Shown here piece by piece: positions 6,539 through 15,442 of a stretch of 15,775 nucleotides of DNA; the stretch's first letter is position 1; every line of letters starts with the position of its first letter. The DNA is from JBCBEX01 sp038528235. GTDB lineage: Bacteria > Bacteroidota > Rhodothermia > Rhodothermales > Rubricoccaceae. The DNA is taken from the NCBI GenBank assembly GCA_038528235.1, contig JBCBEX010000097.1:1-15775 (forward strand). The letters run 5' to 3'. The notes below the pieces were generated by a model that was given only the letters and a program-made list of their open reading frames with translations, did not search any database and was not told where the DNA came from. Made by a program: the position numbers and the translations under genes.

Positions 6539-9500
6539 ATGGAACCGACAGGACTTGAGGTTGCGATTGTGGGCATGCAGGTTCGGATGCCGCACGCGCC
6601 GAACCTAGACGCCTTCTGGCAACTCCTCGTCGAGGGGGACGAGGCGTTCACTACGTTCACGGAGGCCGAGATGGCCGACGACGGCCTGGACGAGGTGCTC
6701 TTCACCAATCCGGCGTACGTGCCCGTGCGTGGCGCGCTCGAACCGGACGACTATGAGCGGTTCGACGCAGGGTTCTTCGGGATGAGCCGCCGCGAGGCTG
6801 AGCTCATCGACCCGCAGCAGCGGATCATGCTCGAGTGTGCGTGGCATGCGCTCGAAGCAGCGTCGTGCGACCCCACGCGCTACGCGGGTAGCATCGGGGT
6901 CTACGCCAGCGCAAACCGCAGCAGCTATGTGTGGAGCCAAATCGCGTCGCGGCCAGACATCGTGGCTCAGGTCGGCCAGTTTCAGATCGGGCTCTGCAAT
7001 CAGTCGGACTACCTGCCCACGCGGATCTCGTACAAGCTCAATCTCAAGGGGCCGAGCATCAACGTGCAGACGGCCTGTTCGAGTTCGTTGGTGGCGGTGC
7101 ACATGGCATGCCAGGGCCTCCTCGCCGGCGAGTGCGATGTGGCCCTCGCCGGAGGTGTGGGCGTGGCTTTTCCCCATCATGCCGGCCACCTCTACGAAGC
7201 GGGCAGCATCCTGTCGCCCGACGGACACTGCCGCGTGTTCGACCAGCAGGCCGCCGGAACGATGGGGGGGTGTGGCGCAGGCATCGTCGCCCTGAAACGT
7301 CTCGACGACGCGCTGCGCGACGGCAACGTGATCCACGCCGTCATCAAGGGCTCCGCGGTCAACAACGACGGGGCCCTCAAGGCTGGCTTCACCACGCCCA
7401 GCATCGACGGGCAGGTGAAGGTGATCCAGACGGCCCAGCAGGTCGCAGAAGTCGATCCTGAGACGGTGTCGCTGCTCGAAGCGCACGGGACGGGGACGGT
7501 CATCGGAGACCCCATTGAGGTGGCCGCCCTGACGCGGGCCTTCCGGGAGGGCACCGACGCCCGGGGATACTGCGCCCTCGGGGCGGTGAAGGCCAACATC
7601 GGCCACCTCGGCTCGGCTGCTGGCATCGCGGGACTGATCAAGACCGTGCTCGCCCTCGAACACGCGACCATTCCGCCGCACCCGAACTTCTCCACCCCCA
7701 ATCCTGCGCTGAACCTTCCTGAGAGTCCCTTCTACGTCCCTGTCGAGGCGAGACCCTGGGACCCCGAGGGCGGGATTCGGCGCGCGGGCGTGAGCTCGTT
7801 CGGGCTGGGTGGCACGAATGCGCACGTCGTGCTGGAGCAGGCCCCGGCCCGCGCAGCGGTCACCCCGGCTTCGCGTCCTGACGTGGTGCTCCGCCTGTCT
7901 GCAACCTCGTCCGCGGCCCTGAACGCCCAGGCCGAGCAGCTTGCTGCCGCCTGCGACACGGACACGCAGGCGCTACCTGACATCGCCTACACCCTCGTGA
8001 CGGGGCGGCAGTCGTTCGCCCACCGAGGCTTCGTGACGGTGCCCGCCGCGTCGACGGGCCATGACGTGGCTACGGCGCTCAGGACGGGACTGAGAACAGC
8101 GGTCTATGACGGCGCGGCAGCCCACGTGACGTTCCTGTGCCCTGGGCAGGGTTCGCAGTACGCGGGCATGTCGAGCGCGGCCTACAAGGCTGAGCCCATC
8201 TACCGTCGCCATCTGGACGAGGCCGCAGCGGTGCTACAGGCCTTAATGGGCGAGGACCTCCGCGAACTCCTGCTGCGTCCTCCGCTCCGTGACCACGATG
8301 CTCGGGCCGACGCGGGCAGCCGCCTCCACCAGACGGCCTACTTGCAGCCGATCCTGTTTGCCACGCAATACGCGATGGGGCAGTGGTGGAAGGCCCACGG
8401 GGTGCACCCGCACGCGCTCATCGGGCACAGCGTCGGCGAGTTTGCCGCGGCGTGCCTCAGCGGCGTCTTTTCACTGGAGTCGGCGCTCAAACTTGTGGCG
8501 CTGCGTGGGCAGCTCATGCAGGCGCTGCCCTCCGGGGCGATGATCTCTGTGCTTCTGGAGGAGGCCGACGTGCTGCCGATGCTCCCGCGCAGCATTTCTG
8601 TGGCGGCTATCAACGGGCCCGGTCGCTGTGTCATCAGCGGCGAGCATGAGAGCATGGATGCCTTGGCACGGCAGTTCGACCAGGACGGCATCGACTACCG
8701 GCGTTTGAACACGTCGCATGCGTTCCACTCTCCCATGATGGACCCCATGTTGGACGAGTTCGAACGCGCGGTGGCGAGCGTGGAGATGCGGCCGCCTGCG
8801 GTTCCGTTCGTGTCCTGCGTAACGGGTACCTGGATCACCGCCGGAGAGGCGACCTCGCCAGCTTATTGGGCGCGGCATGCGCGGGCTCCGGTCCGGTTCA
8901 TGGACGGCGTGTCGACGCTCCTCGCGCACACACCGACCACCCTAGTCGAGATCGGGCCCGGGCGGACGCTGACCTCGCTTGCAGCCAAGCACCCGAACGG
9001 GGACGCCGTGCGGGCAGCCGTGAACTCGGCCTACAAGGGTGCTGACTCGGCCGACGCCTCGTCTGCGCTGCTGGAGGCCGCGGGCGGGCTCTGGCAGGTC
9101 GGTGTGGACCTGTCGTGGGAGACGTACTACGCCGAGGAGTCAAGGCGGTATGAGCCCGTACCGCAGTATCCCTTCCAACGGAAGCGCTATTGGATCGAGC
9201 GCGACGCCGAAAAAGCGGCAGCGGAGGCTGAAGAGCAGGCCGAGCACGAGGACACGGTGGATGCCGACGCCCCGGTCACGGAGGTGCAGCGCGGTGTGGC
9301 AGAGATTTGGACCCAACTGCTCGGCGCCCGCCGGATCAGGCTGCACGACAGGTTCCTGGAGTTAGGTGGGGATTCGCTCGTCGCGACGCGGGTGCTCGCC
9401 CGGCTCACCGAGCGGTTCGGGGTGCGCGTGCCGATGGCGGCGCTCATCGGCGAGGCGACGGTGGCTTCAATCGCGTCGGAGTTGGAGACGCTGATGGCAG

Positions 9501-11017
9501 AGGAGACGCCCGCCGTGACGGCTGTGGTCGAGCACGTGCCTGCGAGGCAGGTCGGGCCCCTTTCCTTCGCGCAGCAGCGCCTGTGGGCCATCGATCAGTT
9601 CAACCCGGGCGATCCAGCCTACATCATGCAAGTGGTGGTCGCGCTCGTGGGCCCGCTGGAGCGTGCGGCGCTGGCGGCGGCGCTGTCCGAGGTGACGCGG
9701 AGGCATGCCACCCTGCGGACCACCTTCCACACCTCCAAAGACGGCGAGCCCGAGCAGCGTATTTCAGCGCCGACACCGTTTGCGCTCCCGCTCGTCGATC
9801 TAACCGAGGTGCCAGGCCACCTTCGCGAACGCGTAGTCCAGCGACTCGCGTCGGAGGATGCTCGGCGCCCCTTCGCGTTGTCTCGCGGGCCGCTGATCCG
9901 CGCGCAGCTATGCAAAACCGATAGCGATTCGCCGTCGGGCACGGAGCGCCACGTGCTCTCGCTGTGCATGCACCACATCATCTCGGACGGGTGGTCACTA
10001 CGCATCATGATGGCCGAGATGCAGTCGCTCTACGACGCCTTCGTGCGCGGGGCCCCGTCGCCACTGCCTCCGCTGTCGGTGCAATACGTGGACACGGCAG
10101 CGGCACAGCGGCAGCGGTTCCGCCAAGGCGAACTCGACGCCCTCGTCGGAGAGTGGCAGGCCGAGCTAGCTGGGGCCTCGTTCACCGAGACGATCCCCGT
10201 CGATCACGAGCGTCGCCATGATTCCTCCGGGTCGGGTGCGTCCGTTTCCATCGACGTGCCGCCCGAGCTGGTCTCCAGGCTGCGGGCGCGCGCGCAGGAG
10301 GTGGGAGGGACGCTGTTCATGGTGCTCGCGACCGCGGTGCACGTGCTGGTCCACAGCTACACGCGCAGCACGGACATCGTGATTGGGACGGACAGCGCCG
10401 GACGCAATAGCGTTGAGGAGGAGGGGCTGATTGGCTTCTTCATCAACCAACTGGCGCTCCGACTCAGCCTAGACGGCAACCCGACGCTGCGCGCACTCCT
10501 GGACCGGGCTCGCGCGGGTTCGCTGAGCGCCTTTGCGAAGCGCGAGGCTCCGTTCGACCGCGTGGTGGCGGCCGTCGCGCCCCAGCGTGATCCGCGGTTT
10601 GCTCCCCTGTTTCAGGTCAAGCTCACGCTCCAAAACACCCCCGTGGTCGCTCCAGCCACGACCGAGGACACCGCGTCGCCGGGCCTCGTCATCGAGTCTA
10701 TCCCGGTTGAGAAGCAGGCCAGCCGCCACGACCTGTTTTTCAACGTGCACGAATCGGCAGCAGGGCTCGTGGGCGATCTGGAGTACGCAGCGGGTCTGTA
10801 TCGCAAGCAGACGATTCTGGACCTGGTTCAGGATTGGAAGACCGTGATGGAAGCGCTTGCGGCCGATGTCGAAGCGCCGCTGGATTCCGTGGTGGCGACG
10901 GTCCGAGAGGCAGCAACGCGACGAAGCCAGGCACGCGCGCGGAAACAGGCAACGGTGGATTCCAGCTTGTTGTCCAGGGCGCGCCGCCGGAGTGTCTCCA
11001 CCACAGGGGCCGTCTGA
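6539..11017 (+). CDS. Hybrid PKS-NRPS subunit, KS-AT-ACP-C
   Basis: This is a type I polyketide module with a terminal condensation domain. KS (about 7-425) has the full triad: C180 in TACSSS, H316 in HGTGT and H356 in NIGH. AT (about 530-860) has S631 in GHSVGEF and HAFHS (727-731), the signature of malonyl-CoA rather than methylmalonyl-CoA selection. The ACP (about 910-985) carries S946 in GGDSL. Only about 30 charged residues separate the AT end (YWIERD) from the ACP, so there is no room for a ketoreductase, dehydratase, enoylreductase or methyltransferase, and the extension should leave a beta-keto group. The final C domain (about 1000-1430; SFAQQRLW, MHHIISDGWS, catalytic His H1146) resembles LCL types and has no A domain after it, so it should join the polyketide to the amino acid on the next protein. 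A basic tail (SLLSRARRRS) ends the protein. The ATG has a good ribosome binding site. The gene stops with tandem TGA TAG. Confidence 0.97.
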   Translation: MEPTGLEVAIVGMQVRMPHAPNLDAFWQLLVEGDEAFTTFTEAEMADDGLDEVLFTNPAYVPVRGALEPDDYERFDAGFFGMSRREAELIDPQQRIMLECAWHALEAASCDPTRYAGSIGVYASANRSSYVWSQIASRPDIVAQVGQFQIGLCNQSDYLPTRISYKLNLKGPSINVQTACSSSLVAVHMACQGLLAGECDVALAGGVGVAFPHHAGHLYEAGSILSPDGHCRVFDQQAAGTMGGCGAGIVALKRLDDALRDGNVIHAVIKGSAVNNDGALKAGFTTPSIDGQVKVIQTAQQVAEVDPETVSLLEAHGTGTVIGDPIEVAALTRAFREGTDARGYCALGAVKANIGHLGSAAGIAGLIKTVLALEHATIPPHPNFSTPNPALNLPESPFYVPVEARPWDPEGGIRRAGVSSFGLGGTNAHVVLEQAPARAAVTPASRPDVVLRLSATSSAALNAQAEQLAAACDTDTQALPDIAYTLVTGRQSFAHRGFVTVPAASTGHDVATALRTGLRTAVYDGAAAHVTFLCPGQGSQYAGMSSAAYKAEPIYRRHLDEAAAVLQALMGEDLRELLLRPPLRDHDARADAGSRLHQTAYLQPILFATQYAMGQWWKAHGVHPHALIGHSVGEFAAACLSGVFSLESALKLVALRGQLMQALPSGAMISVLLEEADVLPMLPRSISVAAINGPGRCVISGEHESMDALARQFDQDGIDYRRLNTSHAFHSPMMDPMLDEFERAVASVEMRPPAVPFVSCVTGTWITAGEATSPAYWARHARAPVRFMDGVSTLLAHTPTTLVEIGPGRTLTSLAAKHPNGDAVRAAVNSAYKGADSADASSALLEAAGGLWQVGVDLSWETYYAEESRRYEPVPQYPFQRKRYWIERDAEKAAAEAEEQAEHEDTVDADAPVTEVQRGVAEIWTQLLGARRIRLHDRFLELGGDSLVATRVLARLTERFGVRVPMAALIGEATVASIASELETLMAEETPAVTAVVEHVPARQVGPLSFAQQRLWAIDQFNPGDPAYIMQVVVALVGPLERAALAAALSEVTRRHATLRTTFHTSKDGEPEQRISAPTPFALPLVDLTEVPGHLRERVVQRLASEDARRPFALSRGPLIRAQLCKTDSDSPSGTERHVLSLCMHHIISDGWSLRIMMAEMQSLYDAFVRGAPSPLPPLSVQYVDTAAAQRQRFRQGELDALVGEWQAELAGASFTETIPVDHERRHDSSGSGASVSIDVPPELVSRLRARAQEVGGTLFMVLATAVHVLVHSYTRSTDIVIGTDSAGRNSVEEEGLIGFFINQLALRLSLDGNPTLRALLDRARAGSLSAFAKREAPFDRVVAAVAPQRDPRFAPLFQVKLTLQNTPVVAPATTEDTASPGLVIESIPVEKQASRHDLFFNVHESAAGLVGDLEYAAGLYRKQTILDLVQDWKTVMEALAADVEAPLDSVVATVREAATRRSQARARKQATVDSSLLSRARRRSVSTTGAV

Positions 11018-11050
11018 TAGGCCGATAACCATCCAACACGCAGGTGTACC

Positions 11051-14000
11051 ATGACCGCCACCCATCCGGCCTTCGAGACCTCTCCGCTACAGCGGCAGGT
11101 GTGGGCCCGCGCTCCGCGGGGGGCGGTCGTCGCGGAAGCGGTGGTGCGAGGCTGCACCGATCCGGAGCGCGTCCTCGATGCCCTACGCCTCCTGTGCGGC
11201 GAGCATGAGATCCTGCGAACGGTTGTCAGCCAGGGCCCTGGGGATGAGGTCGTCCAGGTCGTGTACCCGGCCGACGAGCGCGGACGCGGCGAAATCGCGG
11301 TGGACTACCAGGACGTCCGGGACGCGGCCCCCGAGTCGCAAGCAGCGAGCTTTCGGGCGACACGCCAGGCGCTAGCCCAGGCGCCGGCTGAGCCCGGTCC
11401 GACCCTGCGCGGCGTGCTGTTTCACATCGACGAGGATGAGCTTCGGTTGACGCTTGCCCTCCCGGCTACCTGCGCCGATGTGCCTACCGTGCACCTCGTG
11501 CTCCGTGGTGTTGCCGAACACTGTGGGGAGGGCTATGCATCCTCTACGCCGCTCCAATACGCAGATGTCGCGGCCTGGCAGAACGACGGGCTTGCGAACG
11601 CCCGCGAAGAGCGTTCCCCGACCCAAGACTCAGTCTCGGATCCATCGGCGGCATCCGGGAACGGTCAGCCACGGTGGTGCTGGATGGCACTACCTGGGCT
11701 CGACGCGTCCGCCGTGCAGGCGGTGGCAGAACGAGAGGGTGCATCGCCACGCCTGGTCATGCTGGCAGCGTACGAGGTCGCACTGGAGCGCCGTGGTATC
11801 ACGCCCTCGACCATCGGGTACCACCTCGACGGCCGGGATGTGGAGGGCCTTGCGGAAACTGCGGGGCGCCTCGCGCACTGGGTGTCGATCGCACCGGCCT
11901 CGAACGTTGAGCACTCACTTGATGAGGTTTTGCGCAGCACGAGAAGCCACGTGGATGCGCACCGGGAACGTCCCTGGACGGACCGGCTCATCCAACAGGA
12001 GCAGAGAACGGCGGAGACGTATGCCTTCGCCACGACGCATGCCCTGTGGAGCAGCGGAGAGGCCCGCGTCGAACTGGTCGGCGTTCATGATTCCATCGGC
12101 GGTGCCGCGTTTACGCTTTACGTGACGGAGGCCGAGGGGGCGCTCGGGGCATTCGTTGCCTACGACGCGGCGCAGATCGGCGATCAGGACGCGTCAGACA
12201 TCGCCCATAGCATCGTCGCGTGTCTAGACGAGGCCGCGCGGAACCCGACGGCACCCGTTACACACTGGACGGTGCTGGGCGCGCCTGAGCGCGCGCGCGT
12301 CACCTCGGAATGGAACGCAACCGAGCACGCGTTCCCGGATAGCCGGCTGCTGCCGGAGCGCATCTGGAGCCGCGCGCAAGCCACCCCGGACGCCGTCGCC
12401 GTCACCTACGACGGGCATGTGCTCAACTACGGTCAGCTTGCCGCCCGAGCGTCGCAGATCGCGCGGGAACTGCGCAGTCACGGCGTCGGCCGCGATGTAC
12501 GCGTGGGCGTATGCCTGGAGCGCTCCCTTGACCTGGTTGCAACTCTGGTAGGCATCTGGTGGGCTGGCGGTGCCTACGTGCCCATCGACCCGGCCTTGCC
12601 GCGTACCCGTCGCCGCCTCATGGTGGAGGACGCGGCTCCTGAGGTGCTGATCACTACGGCGGCCTTGGCCCCTGACCAGCCCGCGCAGTCGGCACACGTG
12701 CTCATCGTTGACGAACTGGAGCCCGAAGTCGGGCAGGCGTTGAGCGAGCCCGCACTAATCGCAGATACCCTGCCCAGTCAGGCAGCCTATGTGATCTTTA
12801 CCTCGGGCTCCACCGGTCGCCCGAAAGGGGTGGTGTGCACGCACGCCGGAATCTGCAACCGCCTGGATTGGATGCAGGCGGCGCTGCCGTTGACCGAAGA
12901 CGACATCGTGCTTCAGAAGACCCCGTTCGGCTTCGATGTCTCGGTCTGGGAGTTTTTCTGGCCGCTCTTCGTGGGCGTGCGCATGGTCGTGGCGCGTCCG
13001 GGAGGCCACGAGGACCCGGCGTACCTGGCGGCTCTGATCGAGCAGGCGCAGGTCACGACGATGCACTTCGTGCCCTCCATGCTCTCGCTCTTCCTCGAAG
13101 AGGTGGAAGCAGGCCGATGCTCGTCTCTGCGCCAGGTCGTCGCGAGTGGAGAGGCGCTCGCCCCTGCCCATGTACGGCAGTTCTACGAGCGCTTGCCGTC
13201 GGCCACCCTGCACAACCTCTATGGCCCCACCGAAGCATCCGTCGATGTGACGTGGTGGGTGTGCCACGGCGATGAGGACACCGTGCCGATCGGGCGCCCG
13301 GTGTCGAACACCAGCACCTACGTGGTAGACGAGCGCGGGCGGCTCGTGCCGAGTGGCGCTGAGGGCGAGCTGATGCTGGGGGGCGTCCAACTGGCGCGCG
13401 GCTACGAGGGCCAACCCCGCCTGACCGCGTCGCGGTTCGTACCGGATGCCTTCGGCGGCAAGCCGGGCGGCCGTCTCTACCGCACCGGCGACCGGGCACG
13501 CTGGCGGGCAGACGGGGCCCTGGAGTTCATGGGCCGGCTAGACTTCCAGGTGAAACTCAACGGGCAACGCGTGGAGCTCGCCGAGATTGAGGCCGTCCTG
13601 GTCGAGCACCCTGGTGTTCAGGCGGCGGCTGTCGTTGTGCGGGAAGGCCCAAGCGGAGCGCTCGGGCTCGTTGCCTACGCCGTGCCCTCGGCCGGGCAGC
13701 CCCTGCCGTCCACGGAGACGCTGCGCGGGTTTCTGGCAGCGTATCTGCCCAACCACATGGTTCCGCCATTCATCGTGGCACTGGAGGCGATGCCGCTGAC
13801 GCCCAACGGCAAACTCAACCGGAACGCTCTCCCGGATCCCGAGGTCGGCGCGACCTACGTGGCCCCGGCCTCAGACGCGGAGCAGAAGCTCGTCGAGATC
13901 TGGGAGCAGCTGCTCAAACGCCAGCCCATCGGCGTCGACGACAACTTCTTTGAGTTGGGTGGCGACTCGATCATCGGGATTCAGTTCGTCGCGCGAGCAC

Positions 14001-15442
14001 GGGCGGTCGGGCTAGAGCTCGCCCCGCGCGAACTGTTTGAGCACCAGACCATCGCCGAGCTCGCGTCCGTGGCCCGGCTGGCGGGACCCCAGTTGGATTC
14101 GCTCCGCGAAGTGTCCGGACCGCTCCCCCTGACACCCATCCAGCGCTGGTTCTTCGACTACGACTTCGCCGAGCCGCACCACTGGAACCAGGTCGTGCTG
14201 CTGACCCTCGCCGCGGGCATCGATTTGCGAGCCCTCGGCCATGCCGTCGACGGTCTCTATCGTCGGCACGACGCGCTACGGCTGCGGTTCAGCCCAGCCC
14301 CCGACGCACCCGGGGGATGGCAACAGCAGGTGGCAGCCGAGACGGGACCGACGCTGACGATTCTGGACCTCTCCGCCTTGCCTCCTGCGCTCCGACGTGG
14401 TGCGTTGGAGCAGGCTGCTGAGCAGACGCAGGGCAGCTTGCACATCACAGAGGGTCCGGTGTGCCGCATCGTCTACGCGCATTACGGAGCGGCCACGCCT
14501 GGGCGCCTCCTCCTCGTTGCTCACCACTTGGTGGTAGACGGCGTGTCCTGGACGGCCCTGTTGGAGGACCTGCATCTCCTCTACGAAGCGGCACGAAACT
14601 GCGAGGAGGCATCCTTACCGCCTGTGCTCCCCTTCAGCGCGTGGGTGAACGTAGCACAGCAGGAGCAGGACGTCGCCCTGCAGCCAGCGCACCCCTGGCC
14701 GGAACTCGGCGAGGCCGGGACCGAGGGGACGGGCGCCACCATCACGCGCGAACTGTCCGAGGAGACCACGCAGTTGCTGCTGGAGCGTATCCCGCGCCTC
14801 GCCCGGCGCCCGCTCGACGAGGTCCTCATCGCCGCGCTTGCCGTAACGCTCCGTCCGACCTTGCGCCAGGGGCCGCTGGATATCGACGTCGAACGCCATG
14901 GACGGGATTCAGACATCGGCGCTGATCTGACGCGTACGGTAGGGTGGTTCACAGCCCTCCAAACGGTGCGCCTTGATACGAGTCGAGCAACGTCCCTCGG
15001 GTCAGCACTGGGTGCGTTGGAAATGCTAAACGAGAGGCGATCCGGAGCACCAATTCTATTCAATTATTTGGGGGTGATCGACAGGGTTGGCGTCGAATCC
15101 ACTTTTTTTGGTGGGGCGACAGAGTCGATGGGACGTGTGCGAAATTTGGCTAACAGGCGGACGCATCCGCACATTTTTGACGTGATGGTAATGGGGGGCA
15201 AGCTTGTGGTGCAATGGCGATTCAATAGGCATATTCAGGGAGAAGACTATGTGTCTGTAATGGTAAATAATTATATCAATGAGTTGAGTCGTGTAGCTCA
15301 TGAGGCTACGTTCGAAGATATATCTGATATAAATGAAAAGAACCCTTGGTATAAAGTCTCTACTTCACTAGAATCAGAAGGACAAGAAGACGATTGGGCT
15401 GATTTGCTCGACGTATTAAATGCACCTCTAGACCATGACTGA
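11051..15442 (+). CDS. NRPS subunit, C(degenerate)-A(Ser)-PCP-E
   Basis: The N-terminus (about 1-425) resembles a C domain (SPLQRQVW, HEILRTV, LQYADVAAWQN) but has PATCADV (138-144) where HHxxxDG belongs, so both histidines are gone. The A domain (about 426-925) is canonical: TSGSTGRPKG at 584-593, A10 lysine K921. Its pocket is D629, V630, W633, H672, V697, S699, L723, V731, D732. This is nearly identical to the serine codes of EntF and SyrE (DVWHLSLID, DVWHFSLVD), so serine is predicted with high confidence. The PCP serine is S973 (GGDSI). The E domain (about 1015-1420) keeps HHLVVDGVSW (second His H1159) and VERHGR (E1281). It is short between TVGWFT (W1299) and FNYLG (N1338), where motif E6 should be. 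From about 15000 base composition drops sharply and codon use changes through to the stop. The acidic C-terminus (DDWADLLDVLN) may be a COM docking tail for the next protein. The ATG has only a weak ribosome binding site (CAGG). Confidence 0.95.
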   Translation: MTATHPAFETSPLQRQVWARAPRGAVVAEAVVRGCTDPERVLDALRLLCGEHEILRTVVSQGPGDEVVQVVYPADERGRGEIAVDYQDVRDAAPESQAASFRATRQALAQAPAEPGPTLRGVLFHIDEDELRLTLALPATCADVPTVHLVLRGVAEHCGEGYASSTPLQYADVAAWQNDGLANAREERSPTQDSVSDPSAASGNGQPRWCWMALPGLDASAVQAVAEREGASPRLVMLAAYEVALERRGITPSTIGYHLDGRDVEGLAETAGRLAHWVSIAPASNVEHSLDEVLRSTRSHVDAHRERPWTDRLIQQEQRTAETYAFATTHALWSSGEARVELVGVHDSIGGAAFTLYVTEAEGALGAFVAYDAAQIGDQDASDIAHSIVACLDEAARNPTAPVTHWTVLGAPERARVTSEWNATEHAFPDSRLLPERIWSRAQATPDAVAVTYDGHVLNYGQLAARASQIARELRSHGVGRDVRVGVCLERSLDLVATLVGIWWAGGAYVPIDPALPRTRRRLMVEDAAPEVLITTAALAPDQPAQSAHVLIVDELEPEVGQALSEPALIADTLPSQAAYVIFTSGSTGRPKGVVCTHAGICNRLDWMQAALPLTEDDIVLQKTPFGFDVSVWEFFWPLFVGVRMVVARPGGHEDPAYLAALIEQAQVTTMHFVPSMLSLFLEEVEAGRCSSLRQVVASGEALAPAHVRQFYERLPSATLHNLYGPTEASVDVTWWVCHGDEDTVPIGRPVSNTSTYVVDERGRLVPSGAEGELMLGGVQLARGYEGQPRLTASRFVPDAFGGKPGGRLYRTGDRARWRADGALEFMGRLDFQVKLNGQRVELAEIEAVLVEHPGVQAAAVVVREGPSGALGLVAYAVPSAGQPLPSTETLRGFLAAYLPNHMVPPFIVALEAMPLTPNGKLNRNALPDPEVGATYVAPASDAEQKLVEIWEQLLKRQPIGVDDNFFELGGDSIIGIQFVARARAVGLELAPRELFEHQTIAELASVARLAGPQLDSLREVSGPLPLTPIQRWFFDYDFAEPHHWNQVVLLTLAAGIDLRALGHAVDGLYRRHDALRLRFSPAPDAPGGWQQQVAAETGPTLTILDLSALPPALRRGALEQAAEQTQGSLHITEGPVCRIVYAHYGAATPGRLLLVAHHLVVDGVSWTALLEDLHLLYEAARNCEEASLPPVLPFSAWVNVAQQEQDVALQPAHPWPELGEAGTEGTGATITRELSEETTQLLLERIPRLARRPLDEVLIAALAVTLRPTLRQGPLDIDVERHGRDSDIGADLTRTVGWFTALQTVRLDTSRATSLGSALGALEMLNERRSGAPILFNYLGVIDRVGVESTFFGGATESMGRVRNLANRRTHPHIFDVMVMGGKLVVQWRFNRHIQGEDYVSVMVNNYINELSRVAHEATFEDISDINEKNPWYKVSTSLESEGQEDDWADLLDVLNAPLDHD

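Noticed and set aside
6605..7825. Long minus-strand ORF (406 codons) opposite the KS domain
   Set aside because: It is antisense to a fully conserved KS, has no recognisable domain, and long antisense frames are expected where GC-rich third positions remove stop codons.
7100..9400. Possible cryptic ketoreductase or dehydratase in the PKS protein
   Set aside because: KS, AT and ACP follow each other with only normal linkers; no Rossmann GxGxxG segment or HxxxGxxxxP motif is present.
15103..15109. Run of seven T as a terminator or slippage site
   Set aside because: No GC-rich hairpin precedes it, it lies inside an E domain whose frame continues correctly on both sides, and nothing supports frameshifting.
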